A stretch of DNA of 64,000 bases from Amoebophrya sp. A120. Lineage: Eukaryota > Sar > Dinophyceae > Syndiniales > Amoebophryaceae. A model generated the notes under the pieces. It saw only the letters and a program-made list of their open reading frames with translations. It did no database searches and was not told the DNA's origin. The stretch's first letter is position 1. Every line of letters begins with the position of its first letter. Location: positions 5,733,985 to 5,797,984 of the forward strand of contig CAJINV010000003.1 in NCBI GenBank assembly GCA_905178155.1. Reading direction: 5' to 3'. Positions 11,166 through 23,259 of this stretch are shown here, in pieces. Position numbers and translations under genes: made by a program.

Positions 11166-12140
11166 ATGCCTCTCCCGCACGAGATTCACGTGTTTGCCAG
11201 CCACAAGGGCGGCACGGGGAAGACGCAGCTCTGCTTCCAGTGCGCCTGTCAGTACGCCAACGACCACCCGGAGGAGAAGGTTTTAGTGATGGACATGACG
11301 GAGCTCGGCGATTTGTCCAAGCGGTGCCTGGGCGGGTCGCGCCAAGACCCCGGGGTGCTGCAGCAGAACCTGGGCAAGATTTTCGATCTGGTGTCCTCCG
11401 CGGAGCAGCAGGCTGCGCTGGAAAAGAATCCGTCCGTGGCCGCGAACATGTGGAACTGGATCCGGGGCGGCAAGACCGAGGTGAACATCTTGGAGACGGC
11501 GATCCGATGCAACCAGTGGAACAGTGCGGTTCCGGACAACCTGTACCTGATTTCCTCCGGCGCCTGCACCGAGGACGAACACCACCGGTCAGTGGAGCAA
11601 ACTATCGAAATTGCCAACCATCTGCGCGGGGCGCTGGAGAAGGACGGGGCCAGCAATTGGAAGGTCTTTCTGGATACCGACGGGGACCGCCGGCCGTCGC
11701 CGTCAACGCGCTTGGCGTACGCGTTGGGGGACCTGTGCATCGTGCCGCTGCAGCCGGACGAGAGCGACTTTGCGCGGCTGGAGCCCATGTTCCAGACGAT
11801 GCTGCAGCGGTGGTCGGCCGGCGAGATGCGCTGCAAAATTCAGATGATCGTGTGGAACAAGCTGCAGCTTTTGAAGAAGGCCCCCGGCCCGCTGGGGAGC
11901 TTCGAGACTCCCAAGGTGACCACCGAAATGATCCAGTCGTTGAACAAAAAGTTGTTTCAGATCGCAAGGACGTCGCAGTGCTCCGAAATTTTCCAGCACG
12001 CAGACGCACCCACGGTGGAGGTCTTTCAAACGGCCTCGACCTGCCTAGTGCGGGACTTTCCGGATACCTGTGCTGTGCCCGCAAACGCGAATGGTATCAA
12101 GAATGTAGAAGGAGAATCTAGAAATTGCTTCCTCTTCTAG
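11166..12140 (+). CDS. ParA/MinD-like P-loop ATPase with CAAX-like C-terminus
   Basis: An intronless 324-residue frame starting at the ATG at 11166. Residues 9-20 form the deviant Walker A loop VFASHKGGTGKT with the signature lysine (K14). VLVMDMTELGDLSKRCLGG follows in the switch I position. KVFLDTDGDRRPS (about residue 166) takes the Walker B/switch II place, and DLCIVPLQPDESDF matches the usual ParA strand after it. ParA/MinD ATPases dimerise on ATP and position cargo such as DNA, plasmids or division proteins; eukaryotic cytosolic or organellar relatives exist. No targeting peptide is visible. The protein ends NCFLF, with cysteine at -4, which is compatible with prenylation and membrane attachment. 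High GC and lack of introns set it apart from intron-rich neighbours and would fit bacterial ancestry, but that is inference. Confidence 0.8.
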   Translation: MPLPHEIHVFASHKGGTGKTQLCFQCACQYANDHPEEKVLVMDMTELGDLSKRCLGGSRQDPGVLQQNLGKIFDLVSSAEQQAALEKNPSVAANMWNWIRGGKTEVNILETAIRCNQWNSAVPDNLYLISSGACTEDEHHRSVEQTIEIANHLRGALEKDGASNWKVFLDTDGDRRPSPSTRLAYALGDLCIVPLQPDESDFARLEPMFQTMLQRWSAGEMRCKIQMIVWNKLQLLKKAPGPLGSFETPKVTTEMIQSLNKKLFQIARTSQCSEIFQHADAPTVEVFQTASTCLVRDFPDTCAVPANANGIKNVEGESRNCFLF

Positions 12141-13334
12141 TACTCTTTTTGATTTTTCCACTACATCCCGAAATTTTCGCGATCGGTCTGGCGGTATAAG
12201 AAGCAAGTCAGTGTATTCCGTTCGTTTCCTCTTTGGCATAAATAATGATGCTGCCTTTGGAAAATTTTTGAAACATTATCAACATCAGGTGTGCCCTATT
12301 GCAATATGCAGCCGGGAAAAGTGACATTAACCAGTGGCGCTTCGTTCTCGATACAGCAGACTCAAATCGATAGCTGCGTCGAAAATATTAAGGAAGTAGT
12401 GGCGCGGCTGGACCGCATGGAAGTCGACGATCTGTAGCTGCAGGCTTGATACTAGGGCTCATTTCCGTCGCGACGCCGTGTCGTTGCCCCCCGGTTCCGA
12501 AAAAGGGTGTTTTCGAGAAAGTGAGCGAATACATCTCAAGAAACTGTGACAGCATACTGTAGTTGGTCTCCCCTCCGACCGCCTTGCTTGTTGTACCGGG
12601 CGCACAAAACAACTGTGATGACTTGATAGATACTATAAATGCACTCTGGAGCGACGTGTCGCTTTCCGCGTTCGACACGAGTGCAAAATCTTTTCTATTC
12701 ACAGTTCCGAAAGTGGAGCGTGTTGCTTATTGCTCCAAAATTTCGATATCCGGGATGCATGTTAACCCTCGCACCGATCCGATCAGAAAGGCAAAGTCGT
12801 GTCCTGCTATCCTAGGATGATCCAGAGATGACAGTTTGTGATTTTTGAAGTCTCGCGAAATTTTCGTGAATAAACCGTAATGGCAAAAAAGATTCCGCGA
12901 TCCAGGATCGATTGAATAACTGTGATCTCTGCTGAAAGTGAAAGCATCGTCAGATCCTTGCCTGTGAAATGCAAAACGATCAAACACAAAGATGATCCAG
13001 TAGTAGGTTAGTGATCCAGTGGTAGGAAGATCGTGGACCGTCTCCAAGCTAGGGAGTAGATGCAGGAATTTTGACAGTATCACATCTGACGAGAACAGGT
13101 GCTGCAGATGTTGGCGACTACACGAGCATAAGATAGTACACGATGAAAGGAAGAGCTGTCTTCGCTATTCGATATCTACATTGTGAACAACAGTAAGTTT
13201 CCTTACAAAATGCAAATTTTCTAGGTACGATTCTTCAGCGACGGGGTTCTTGTTAGATTCCTTTCAAAGTACTGTACAAAAAGCAGCATTGATACAATTA
13301 CCCTCGTATAATAACCGTCCTCTTCGTCAAAAGT
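12141..13334. other. Intergenic with a short imperfect direct repeat
   Basis: Spacer of about 1.2 kb between the ParA-like and WDR3 genes. It holds the small frame at 12307-12438 and a pair of near-identical TGATCCAGTRGTAGG units near 12991-13025. Nothing else was recognised. Confidence 0.5.
12307..12438 (+). CDS. Possible 43-codon small protein or terminal exon
   Basis: ATG at 12307 opens a 43-residue frame ending in TAG at 12436-12438 (MQPGKVTLTSG...RLDRMEVDDL). The mixed hydrophobic/acidic composition and codon use look coding, and the helix-like end would suit a small coiled coil. There is no homology that I recognise, so it may be chance or the last exon of an unseen gene. Confidence 0.25.
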
Positions 13335-16300
13335 ATGGTGCAGCTGAGTAAAGCCTATTTGCGGTACGAGGCGGGGGCCCAGTTTGGCGTCATTCAGTCG
13401 ACGAACTGCAATTTACTCCTTTCCGGGTGCGGGAAGTACCTGTTCACCTGCTGCAACGAGCGGATCGTGTGCTGGAGTTTGAAGAAGAGCGAGGCGGTCT
13501 TTTCGTTTGACGTGAACACGAACGTGCCCGTGAACCACGACTCCGCGACGTTACTGGTCTCCGTCACCCGCCTCGGATGGCTCCGCGACGGACACTTGCT
13601 GGTGGCGGGTTACGCAGACGGGACCGTGCGGGTGTGGGAGTTGTCGTTGAACACCGCTAGTGCGGTAGACCGCGGGTACGACACGTTCGACCTGAAACCG
13701 CCAAAACTCAAGGTCACCTTCCACGGACACAAGAACCAGGTCAGCTGTCTCGGGTTTAATATCCAGCACGATGCAGCGACGCGGGCGAAGAACTCCGGAA
13801 GTGGTGCAGCCCTCGCACGACAGCAGGAACAACATCAGTCTGGCGCAGCAAGTTCATCCGCGGTGGCGACGAGTAGTGCCGCCGCCGGAGCTGCTGCGTC
13901 CCAGCAGCTGCTTGCATCGGGCGGTTTTGACACGGACATTGTGGTGTGGGATGCGCTGGCGGAGGCCGGCGTGTGCCGGCTGCGCGGGCACCGGGACCGG
14001 GTAACCGGATTGTCCTTTTTGAGCGCCGACCGGGTTGTGTCCTGCGCCAAAGACCGGTGCGTCAAGCTGTGGGATGTCGCGACTCAGGTGTGCCTGCAGA
14101 CCATCGCCGAGCGCGCCGAGTTGTGGAGTCTTTGCGCAATCCAGGCAGACGAGGTGTGCCCGGGAAAGCAGTTGGTCGCGGTCGGCGGGGGAGACCACCT
14201 GCTTCGGTTGTATCAACTTGGAGAAACACCAAGTAGCAAGACAAATGCTGCCTCAAGTAGCAAGGGAGAAATCATTTCGGCAACATCAAGTAAAAACGAG
14301 AACAACTACAGCGACTACCGCCTTGCGGAATGGGGCCAGCTGCAACGCGAAATCACCAACGCCGCCTGTTCCTCGCTGCAGTTGGTGAAGCTCGCGAACG
14401 AGGGTGGCCGACTACTGGTATGCCAAAGCAACGGGAAAACCCTGGAGGCCTTCCGCCTGCACGACGAGAAAGAGATCGACAAGCGACGGAAGCGGCGGAG
14501 GAAGCGCGCGCAGGAGAAGCAGAAGAAGAAGGCCAACGCGTCAAACACAAATGTCCTGGCCGTCGACGAGGATGCGTTACTGGCTGCGGGCGCGGCGGCG
14601 GAGGAGCATTTGGACAAGACGCAGGCCGCCATGCAGCCCACAGACGCGTTCACGCGGTTGCCGGTGTACCGCGTCCCCGCGAAGCTGCACGGCATGGCGT
14701 GGGCGCAGGGGCGGTGCGCGCTGGGCCTCGCCAGCAACAGTGTGCAGGTGCTGGACAACGTGCAACTGCCCGAGCTGTCCGCCACGGAGGACTTGAACCG
14801 TCTCACGCCTTTGGTGGTGGAGAAAGCCTTCGCGCTCGAGCGTCCCGGGCACCGGAACTGCATCCGCGCAGTGGCGGTCAGTCCGGACGACATGCTGATT
14901 CTGTCCCTCGCCGCGGAAAGCATCAAAATCTGGTCCACCCAGACCCATCAGTGCCTGCAGACGCTGCCGAGCGGGTATGGCCTCTGCGGCTTCTTTCTGC
15001 CGGGAAACACGCACGTGCTGATCGCCACGAAGACCGGGGACTTGGAGCTTTACGACCTCGGCGCCGGCGTCCTCACGCAGAAGCACAGCCTGAGCGCCGA
15101 GGGCCGCGCGCTCTACGCCCTCGCGCCCACCCCGGGCGAAACCGGTTTCTGCGTCGGCGGGGCCGACCGGCAGGTCACTTTCTTCGAGTGGGTGTACTAC
15201 ACGCAAAGCGATTTGGGAACTAGTAGCTCAAGCGACAACATCAGCGCGAAGAAAAAGCAAAAGAAGCAGAGCAAACAGCCCGATGCGAACGCGGAACGGA
15301 AAATTCTGCAGTTCAGAAAAGTAGCTGCGCAGCTGCAAAATCTTGATCCGACGGAAGAAGAGGTTGATGATCCGGAAAATAAGGAAGGGCGCGCCGGAAA
15401 AAATTCCGGCGTCGAAGCAGGTACTACTTCATCTAAGCAATCCAGCCTCGACATGCCTGATGACGTGATGGCGCTTGCCTACGGGAAGGACTGGCTGGCG
15501 GTTGGCATGCTGGATAACAATGTGTCAATCTACTATGGCGACAGTCGGAAGCACAACCTTTCCCTATATGGTCACCAGCTGCCGGTCCTGTGCGTGGACC
15601 TCACTTCGGACCAGCAAATGGTCGCGTCGGGAAGCGCGGACAAAACCATCAAACTCTGGTCCACGCGGTTCGGAAACTGCCACAAGTCTCTGCGCGCGCA
15701 CGAGGACAGCGTCATGTGCGTTCGGTTCGTGCGGGAAACGCATTACCTAGTGTCGTGTGGCAAGGACAAGGCGGTCAAGACGTGGGACTGCGACACCTAC
15801 GAGCTCATCGCGAACTTAGGTTACCACACCGGCGAAGTCTGGGGCATGGGCCTATCGTACTCATTCTAAAACTTTTGAAGGAGTTTTTTTGCATTATTCG
15901 CACTTGAAATTTTTTTTTGTCGAAAAAATGTATCTGCAGTTCATGATTTCGCCTTCCTGTATGCTTTACCGATCGAAGAAGATGCACCAAAAAATGCACG
16001 TGCTCGACAATCGGTAGTTGTACAACAGCGCAGTCACTTCATCGCTCCGACCGATAAAAAAAACCAGGTACGACGGCGCGTTTCTCGTAACGGGGGGCGA
16101 AGACCGCGCGCTGCGGTTCTGGCGACGGACGGAGCAGCAGTTTTTCGCGCACGAAGAGCGGGAAAAGGAGCTGGAGCAGCAGATGGAGCAGGAGGCGGTC
16201 CGCGACGATTTTGGTGCGGGCACGGTGGAGAATCTGCGGCCGACGCGCAAGAACCTAGAGGTGATCAAGACAACGGACAAGTTGATGGAAATTTTGGACC

Positions 16301-16971
16301 GCGCGGACGAGAACGTGAAGATGGGACTGGACAAAACGCGACAGACAGCGATCGTGAAGTCGGTCAATACCCTGCTCCCAGCGAACATTTACGAGGTTCT
16401 GCTCGCCCTGCCGTTTTCCCACTCACTAGACATTCTGGAAACCGTCGCGCGCTTGCTGGGCTCTCTTCTCGAGGAGCAGGGGACGACGTCGAGGACCAGC
16501 GACGGTGTTGAGGAAAGTTATAAAGCCGACTCTGGTCGTCGTGCCCAGGAGGAGGGCAAGAACCCGAAGCAATTGGTGGCGGAAAATATTAAAGGCAAGA
16601 ATTATAGCAAAGGCGATACAACTTCTTGCTGCACCAAGCAGCACCAGCTTTCCCTGCTGACGGAGACGACGATTCGCGCGACGTTGATCCTCATCCACGT
16701 GCACAGCAAGCAGCTGGGGCAGAACGCCGAGTACGTCGAGCTGCTCATCAAGCTGCGCGACGGCATCCGCTCCTTCGTCCAGCGACACATGGAAAATGTG
16801 GGCGTCAACGCGGCCGCTATGGAATTCTTCTTGGAAGAGATGAAATTTTCCCAAGGAACGGGCAATTTTTTCGGCGCTCGAGGACCCACTTCGACAGGGA
16901 CGAATAAGCGGACGGGGGGGAAGGAAGCTTATGCACGCGGAAACTCGACGAAAAAAATGAAAGCAAAATGA
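13335..16971 (+). CDS. WDR3: WDR3/Utp12 (Dip2) U3 snoRNP protein, two exons
   Basis: Exons 13335-15856 and 16068-16971 (gtactc...cag|GTACGA, phase 2) encode about 1141 residues, versus about 940 in animals and yeast. Two blocks of WD40 repeats are visible. The N-terminal block includes VRVWELS, DIVVWDAL, VKLWDVATQ. The C-terminal block includes IKIWSTQTHQCLQTL, IKLWSTRFGNCHKSL, VKTWDCDTYELI and LRFWRRTEQ. The tail carries the Dip2/Utp12 domain: LLPANIYEVLLALPFSHSLD, TLILIHVHSKQLGQNAEYV and MEFFLEEMKFSQG. The family belongs to the UTP-B subcomplex of the nucleolar small-subunit processome, which cleaves 35S pre-rRNA for 18S production. The extra length lies in Ser/Lys-rich linkers between repeats. 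The intron splits the last WD repeat (MGLS|YDGAFLVTGG). Assignment is firm. Confidence 0.93.
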
Positions 16972-17765
16972 TGCTGGCATTCTGTGGTCTCTGCAGGCAG
17001 CTATATCAGCTTGCAAGAAAACGAAAATACTCAAAAGAGATGAATCGCCTAAGAACGAGCACTTGCTACACTGCAAAGGAAATTTCTCATTACAAAAGGA
17101 TACGGATCTGCTGCCCCACAGCTCCCGCATTTTTGATCCGTGTGAAGAACAAAGAGTGTTCATCAAAAATGATGTGATGATTCATCGCTCAGACGCAACA
17201 GCAAACCTGAGACAGCGTTCAGCTTTCGCTCGCGATTGTGACAAGTATGCAAGACCACTGCGATCATCGAAACAGATCTAGCGTGATGAGCATGAGCATC
17301 TCATCAAAAGCGTGATCTGAAATTAGGTCTTGAAGCGTGAATAAACACAAAGATCTGCCTTTGAAATGGACCGCATGGGATTGCGTTTCACCAAAAGTCC
17401 ACCTCTGATCCCCAATGTACCATGTCGACAAGTTCTATTTGTAAAGTAGTTTATTCGCTCAAGATGCTGCTCGGATCAGAAGAATTCCAACGCGTTTGGA
17501 TCTGCGCTCCAGCATAGGAGGCAGCCGAAGCTGCACGGGCGATCAGACAAACCAAGCAATAGAAGCCTACCCATTAACGGCTTTAACATACGCTCATTTT
17601 TTTTGACCGGTTCAGCAACACCTGGATAGAAGAAGCGTTCTTGAGCCTTACGCGAGATGATTTCAACATTTTGAACTAAACGAAAGCCTTTAATAACCTT
17701 GACTGAACACCTCAACTTTTTTGTCGACTCGCGCCTCTTGATATTAAGTATCTTCATTTACGACC
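16972..17765. other. Intergenic, no gene seen
   Basis: Spacer between WDR3 and the PheRS gene, about 0.8 kb, AT-rich. No repeat or RNA gene was recognised. Confidence 0.6.
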
Positions 17766-20700
17766 ATGCCGACCGTGGGCATCTACGCTGACGAGCTGTG
17801 CAAGGCTCTGAACATCGAGTATGACGACAAAAACGAGAAACTAAAAGAACAGGGCGAGATATGGATTGCAAAAATGTCTGGGTCTGGAAGAATGCGAGAT
17901 CTGTCATGCAGTTTTTGCCTGACCCAGATCGTCTGGTATGCAAGCTCTAGCATCACAGATTTTGAGCACTTATTCCAATGCCTAATCCGCATGACAAATC
18001 CTCCTTCTCGGAAACAAGAAATGGGGCTTTTTGCTAGCCATGCATGACAGATTTTATCTTGATGTAGACATCGCATCACAAATTCGAATCCTTCCAGACC
18101 CAGACACTTTTGCATTTGATACGAGAAGACGTTCGACGACTTGTGTTTCGAGTACGGACTGGAGCTCGACGATGTCACCTGCGACTACGAGATGGTAAAA
18201 GCGGAAAAGGGCCAGGAGGCCGCGGACTTGGCACGGGAGGAGGCTGCTGCCAAAGGCAAGGACACCATGCGCACGATCTGGAAAGTTGATATACCCGCAA
18301 ACCGCTACGACTTGCTCTGCATCGAAGGTACAACGCGTGCTGCGGGTTTGTGCTTCGCAAGTGGAAATATGAATGCATTAGGCGCGGCGCTTAAAAACCT
18401 TGTCTCGAGATAATTGTTCTGGGACCGAAAGAACAGGAATCCGAGTCAAAACATGCAAAGATGAACCCGAAATGAAGTCAGCGAGAAAAAAATCTGGCTT
18501 ATTGCTCAAAAATAATACTCACAGGGTTGACGAGGTCACTCCAGACGTACCGCGGGGTGATGGATCCGGTTCAATACAGCTTGGTAAAACCGGAAAGGCC
18601 ACTGCAGTGCTTTGTCAAGAAGGAGGTCGCGCAGGTGCGCCCCTACTTCGTGATGGCGGTGCTGCGTAACATATCCTTCACTCCAGCCAGCTACGAGTCT
18701 TTCATCGATCTGCAAGACAAGCTACATCAGAACATCGGTACAGATACAGTGGGTTTACCTCAAAATTTGGCGGTTTTTCACGTACATATGTGGTCCTTAT
18801 CTTTGCGGTGAGCAGCAGCCGGATGTTGCAAACAGCCATGATTATGTATGATCCAAAAGAACATTTATTCTCAGGTAGGAGGCGGGAGCTCGTGTCTATG
18901 GGAACCCACGACCTTGACACGCTCGAAGGACCATTCACGTACGAAGCGCTGGCTCCGGAAACGATAAATTTTGTTCCCTTGAAGGATCCCGAGGGGGTTT
19001 CCCTCGACGGCTCCCGGTCTTTCGACGCCAAGTCACTCCTCACCGGCTACCAGTCACACCAGCAGCTCCGCGCTTACGTAAGTTTGATGTAGTTTCCTGC
19101 GGTTAACTAACATAAGTACCACCTAGGGTGAGTTTCGTGGAACGACTTCTGAGAACTTCTATTTGCTCAACACATGACGTGGTCCCAAGCCAACGACACG
19201 GCGTTTTTAAGTTTTGGGTTATAAAAATTACAAACCAGGTGCCGTTGATTTACGACAAGCCGAAATACCCCGTTATCTACGACAAAAAGCGGACCGTATG
19301 CTCGCTGCCTCCCATCATCAACAGCTGGCACTCACGGATCAAGCTGGAAACCAAAAACGTGCTCCTGGACGTCACCGGATTGGACTACACAAAATGCTGC
19401 GTGGTGCTGGACACTTTGTGCGCCATGTTTTCCCAACACTGCGAGAAACCCTTCGAAGTGGAGCAGGTACTAGCAGGAAAAACTTAGGGCTCTTGTTCGT
19501 TGGGTTGCATAAGTACGACCAAGAGCATCAGCATCTTCCGTGTGTTATGGATCATATAGCATCAACTTCTATGTGGAAATGCAGATGGGATCTTTCTGGT
19601 GTACCTTTGTCAATGTGTATAGTTAGATTTATCCCCAACACCAATTGGACACTTAAACAGGTCGAAATGATCATCGAGGAAGATTACCCGAAGGACGTGC
19701 CCTTCGTGACCCCGGGATCGCGGAAGCTGTACCCAACTATGGCGGAAAAAAAGTTCACTGCCAACCCGGAGAGGATGAAGGACTGGCTCGACATCAAGCA
19801 TTTGAGTAATTTGCATTGGTTTGCTTTCGACAAAAGGAAAAACATTTTCACATCTGGGGTGAAGACGACTCACTTTTCTGCGAGATAAACAAGTAGTTCT
19901 CGTCACTTGTTGACAACTATTTTCTTGTTGCCAGGAGCCGAATTATGAAGAACATTTGTAAAAATGAATAATATCACAGGCACACCAGACGTGCAGACGT
20001 ATCTGAAGAAGATGATGATGCCATCCGAGGTGCTGAGCGACGGGCAGCTGTCGGTCCGCGTCCCGTGCACGCGATCGGACGTAATGCACGAGTGCGACGT
20101 AATCGAGGATTTGGCCATTGCCTACGGCTACAACAACCTCCGCGCCGTCGTGCCCGAAGTGGTGGCGGACATCAAGGACCAGAAGGTCGGGCGGCTGACG
20201 GACATGCTGCGCCAAGAATTCGCCGGCGCGGGCTACAATGAGGGGCTCACCTTCGTCCTGGTACAAGAAATGCATTTTATTCAAAGTAGCAAGAGCTTGG
20301 CTTGTGGTGGTTCCCTGTAGCATTTTGCCTCGTGGTCCCTGTAGCATTTCTTTCCACTGTGACGTCTATTTGCATCGGGCGAAGTGGTCCACCTGCTCGT
20401 GACATTATGAATTGGTTTGATCAACATCAACGAGAAGTTTTTGCAACTACAACCTCAAAAAATTATCACAGTGCTCCAAGGAGGACTGCTTCAAGTGGTT
20501 CCGGCGAGAGCCGTGCGCGGAGACGCTGGAACGGCAGCCGCACGCGTGGAGCTACGAGCCGCTGCTGCCGCCGGTGCTGCTGAAGAACCCGAAGACCAAG
20601 GAGTACAACACGGTGCGGACCAGTCTGGTCCCCGGGCTGCTGAAGACGCTGAACCACAACAAGAAGAACCCGCTCCCCATCCGGTTCTTCGAGGTCGCGG

Positions 20701-21146
20701 ACGTGGTGGTGCAGGACAACGCGCAGGAGACCAACGCCCGCAACATGCGCCGCGCGGCGGCGGTGATCTGCAACCGCACCAGTTCCTTCGAGGAGATCCA
20801 CGGGCTGCTGGACCACCTGATGTACAAGCTGGACTGCCGCAGCAGCGTTTGGATCGGGGAGGAAAAGCTGAAGAACGGTGGCAAGTGCGACTGGACGGGC
20901 AAAGTGTACGAGCTGCAGCACGGCAGCGACGCGGAGTTCCTCCCCGGCATGTGCGGACACATTTTCGTGGACGGCATCAAGATCGGCGTGGCGGGCGTGC
21001 TCAGACCGGACGTGTTGAACCCGCCTCCGGAGTTCGTCGGAGACGGCGCCGACAAGGTACGCCTCACCGCCCCGTGGAGCATCACCGCACCCGTGTCCGC
21101 CCTGGAATTCAACGTCGAACCCTTCCTCGAGTGGCTCAACCAGTAA
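17766..21146 (+). CDS. FARSB: Cytosolic phenylalanine--tRNA ligase beta subunit, eight exons
   Basis: Exons 17766-17859, 18127-18327, 18525-18737, 18875-19077, 19239-19466, 19661-19805, 19980-20260 and 20472-21146 join in frame to about 679 residues (human FARSB 589). Recognisable stretches follow the family order: [139 protein letters not shown] and [14 protein letters not shown]. The beta chain pairs with alpha to charge tRNA-Phe in the cytosol and carries the editing and anticodon-side domains. Intron 1 is introner A2. The other six are GT-AG (donors gtacaa, gtacag, gtaagt, gtacta, gtaatt, gtacaa). The extra length is spread over linkers, for example before the 19661 exon. Confidence 0.95.
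17860..18121 (+). mobile_element. Introner element A2 (family A) forming PheRS intron 1
   Basis: A 262-bp insertion beginning TATGGATTGCAAAAATG and ending CACTTTTGCATTTGATA, with matching inverted ends. The 5-bp duplication is CGAGA (17855-17859 and 18122-18126). Removing 17860-18126 yields GGC GAG A|AG ACG TTC, restoring the PheRS N-terminal sequence ([13 protein letters not shown]). No GT-AG register exists; AT-AG is the closest. Internal blocks CATCACAGATTTTGAG, CCGCATGACAAATCC and GCATGACAGATTTTATC align collinearly with A1. Confidence 0.9.
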
Positions 21147-21930
21147 AACGCTCCTATACCGGCGACCGCGGGGCGTCTTGAAAATGTGCAGGACAGCAGG
21201 AAGTTGCACAATGCATCATGATCTGTTGTGGTGATGCTGCGCGGACGAGGTCTCCCACGGTGCTGTCCCCGCGACTGCAGCCTTTCTCGCGCCGAAGGTT
21301 GCAAGTAGGAAGACTACAGGGCTGTGCAGTCTGTCGTAGAAACCAATTCTGTATACGTAGATCCGTGTACAACTTTCTAGTGTATCACGCAAGAAATTAT
21401 GCGGACTTGCTTCGTGAGCAGCAAGCTTTACAGACGGGCAATGGTCCTGTGCTGCGCAATATCGTGCGGCTGTTCGTGCCCCGATGCAAACGATCCAAAT
21501 GAGGCGAAGTGTGAAAAAAGATCCTACGGTCAAATTGAAACTTTGCGCCACGTATCAGATCTCGTGAATACTAAGTCTGCGCACACAACCAGAGTCGGAG
21601 ATCACGTTCATAGAACCCCTTCATGGTTGTAAAGCTCCACGAAGTTTGAAAAAATTTCATTTTAGAAAGATCACAACTCGCTCCTGTGAAACGCAAATAC
21701 TCAACAATGAACGCAAATACAAAAAACTACTGCAATACTCAAATCTCTGTCATCAGATCCGCGACTGTGGATGATTTTTCCTTGCACTCCGCCTTGTCAC
21801 CTTACAACTCCAGGACAAATCTTCTCTTTAGTACTGATTCGTGAAGAAGAAATTAGCGGACTGACATTAACCACAAGAAAAGAAGTACATTTTGCATGTG
21901 TCAAGCCCCGGAAATTCTAGAACTTTCACC
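21147..21930. other. Intergenic, no gene seen
   Basis: Spacer between PheRS and the WDR55 gene. Nothing recognisable. Confidence 0.6.
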
Positions 21931-23259
21931 ATGACAGGCGGAGCAGCCTCCAGCAGCGACCCGCGGCTCTTTGCGCTGGAGTGCGGGGGTCCGATTTTCG
22001 ACTGCGCCTGGCATCCCCGGGAGCAGCGGCTCTTCGTGACGGCGGCCATCAACGGGAACGCAGATTTGTTCGACGTGGAGAGCGAAAACCAGACCTGTCT
22101 GGTTCGCCGCAAGCGACACAACGGCGCCGTGCGTTGCGTGGGATTTTCGCCGAAAGCGGGCGACCGGTGGGCCACGGGGAGCAGCGACTGCACGGCGTTG
22201 TTGTCGGACACGGAAACCAGCGCGAGAATAAGCCGCACTACTTTCGAGGCTGCGGTGAACGTGCTGCGCTTTGTGGACGTGTCCTCCTCCTCCGTCCTCG
22301 GGAACAACGACAGCTCGCAACTGCTGGTGTGCGGTCTGGATGACGGAAGCTTGCACTTTCTCGACGCGCGCACCAAGGGCGGCGTGGTCGCGACGCTGGC
22401 GGAGCAGGAAGACTTCGTGTCCGACCTGTTGTTTCTCCCGGGGAAAAACCACTTGTGCGCGACCTCCGGGGACGGCACGCTCGGCGTGTTTGACGTGCGG
22501 AAGAAGAAGCTGTTCGCGCTGTCCGATCCGCAGGACGACGAGCTCCTTTCCCTGGCCCTGTGCAAGGACGGGCGGAAAATCGTGTGCGGTGCGCAGGAGG
22601 GCGACTGCAAAATCTTCACCGTGGACGACTACGGGGACTGCAAGGACCGGATTGTGTTGGACAGCGGAGGGGGCAGTAGCGTGGCGCAACGCGACACCCT
22701 GGAGCTCTTCGGCGTGGGGACGTCCACGTCGGCCGGAGGTACAAATAAAACGGACGGTGCCGGCGCGAAGAGGGGGGCGAAGAGCGTGTCCAGCACGACG
22801 GCCGTGGAGAAGGTGTCCACGGACGCGCTGTGCAACCTGGGAAACAGCGAGGAGTACCTGTTGAGCGGGGGCAGCGACGGCCAGCTGCGACTGCTGGGCG
22901 TCCACTCGGCGCAGCACGGGAATCGGGTGGTGGCGCGCTTGGGTCTGCACGGGGAGGAGGAGATGCCGATCGAGGTGATCCGGCAAAGTCCCTGGAGTCC
23001 GACCACCGTCGCCTCGTGCGGCCACGACGGGCGCGTCCAGTTCTGGGACTTTTCGAATCTGCTGGCAAGCGTCTGTCAAAAAGGAGGGGGTGCATTGACT
23101 GTAAGCGGTGAAGGAGCCGCAGACTCGTTGCTCGAGCCGGAAGGTCATGCGCTGGGAGGCAAGAAAAAGAAAAAGAGGAAGGTGCTAGACCTCGGGGCAA
23201 CGTCGGTGCGCGCGAATGACACGGGAAAGAACAACTTTTGGAGTGGCCTGCAATTCTAA
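21931..23259 (+). CDS. WDR55: WDR55/Jip5-type WD40 protein
   Basis: An intronless 442-residue frame from the ATG at 21931 (the in-frame codons before it lack ATG). WD units are seen at FDCAWHPREQRLFVTAAING, GAVRCVGFSPKAGDRWATGS, LLVCGLDDGSLHFLDAR, FVSDLLFLPGKNHLCATSGD, GTLGVFDVRKKKLFALSDPQ and TTVASCGHDGRVQFWDFSNL. The GDGTLGVFD(V/I) followed by LSDPQDDEL and GAQEGDCKIF is the pattern of WDR55/Jip5, a nucleolar factor for large-subunit rRNA maturation. A low-complexity Gly/Thr linker sits between repeats 5 and 6. A basic KKKKKRK stretch near the C-terminus could be a nuclear or nucleolar signal. Confidence 0.82.
   Translation: MTGGAASSSDPRLFALECGGPIFDCAWHPREQRLFVTAAINGNADLFDVESENQTCLVRRKRHNGAVRCVGFSPKAGDRWATGSSDCTALLSDTETSARISRTTFEAAVNVLRFVDVSSSSVLGNNDSSQLLVCGLDDGSLHFLDARTKGGVVATLAEQEDFVSDLLFLPGKNHLCATSGDGTLGVFDVRKKKLFALSDPQDDELLSLALCKDGRKIVCGAQEGDCKIFTVDDYGDCKDRIVLDSGGGSSVAQRDTLELFGVGTSTSAGGTNKTDGAGAKRGAKSVSSTTAVEKVSTDALCNLGNSEEYLLSGGSDGQLRLLGVHSAQHGNRVVARLGLHGEEEMPIEVIRQSPWSPTTVASCGHDGRVQFWDFSNLLASVCQKGGGALTVSGEGAADSLLEPEGHALGGKKKKKRKVLDLGATSVRANDTGKNNFWSGLQF

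Noticed and set aside
13335-23259. WDR3, PheRS and WDR55 as a functional operon for translation/ribosome biogenesis
   Set aside because: Spacers are 0.8 kb and neighbours on both sides are unrelated, so same-strand proximity is explained by the general unidirectional layout.
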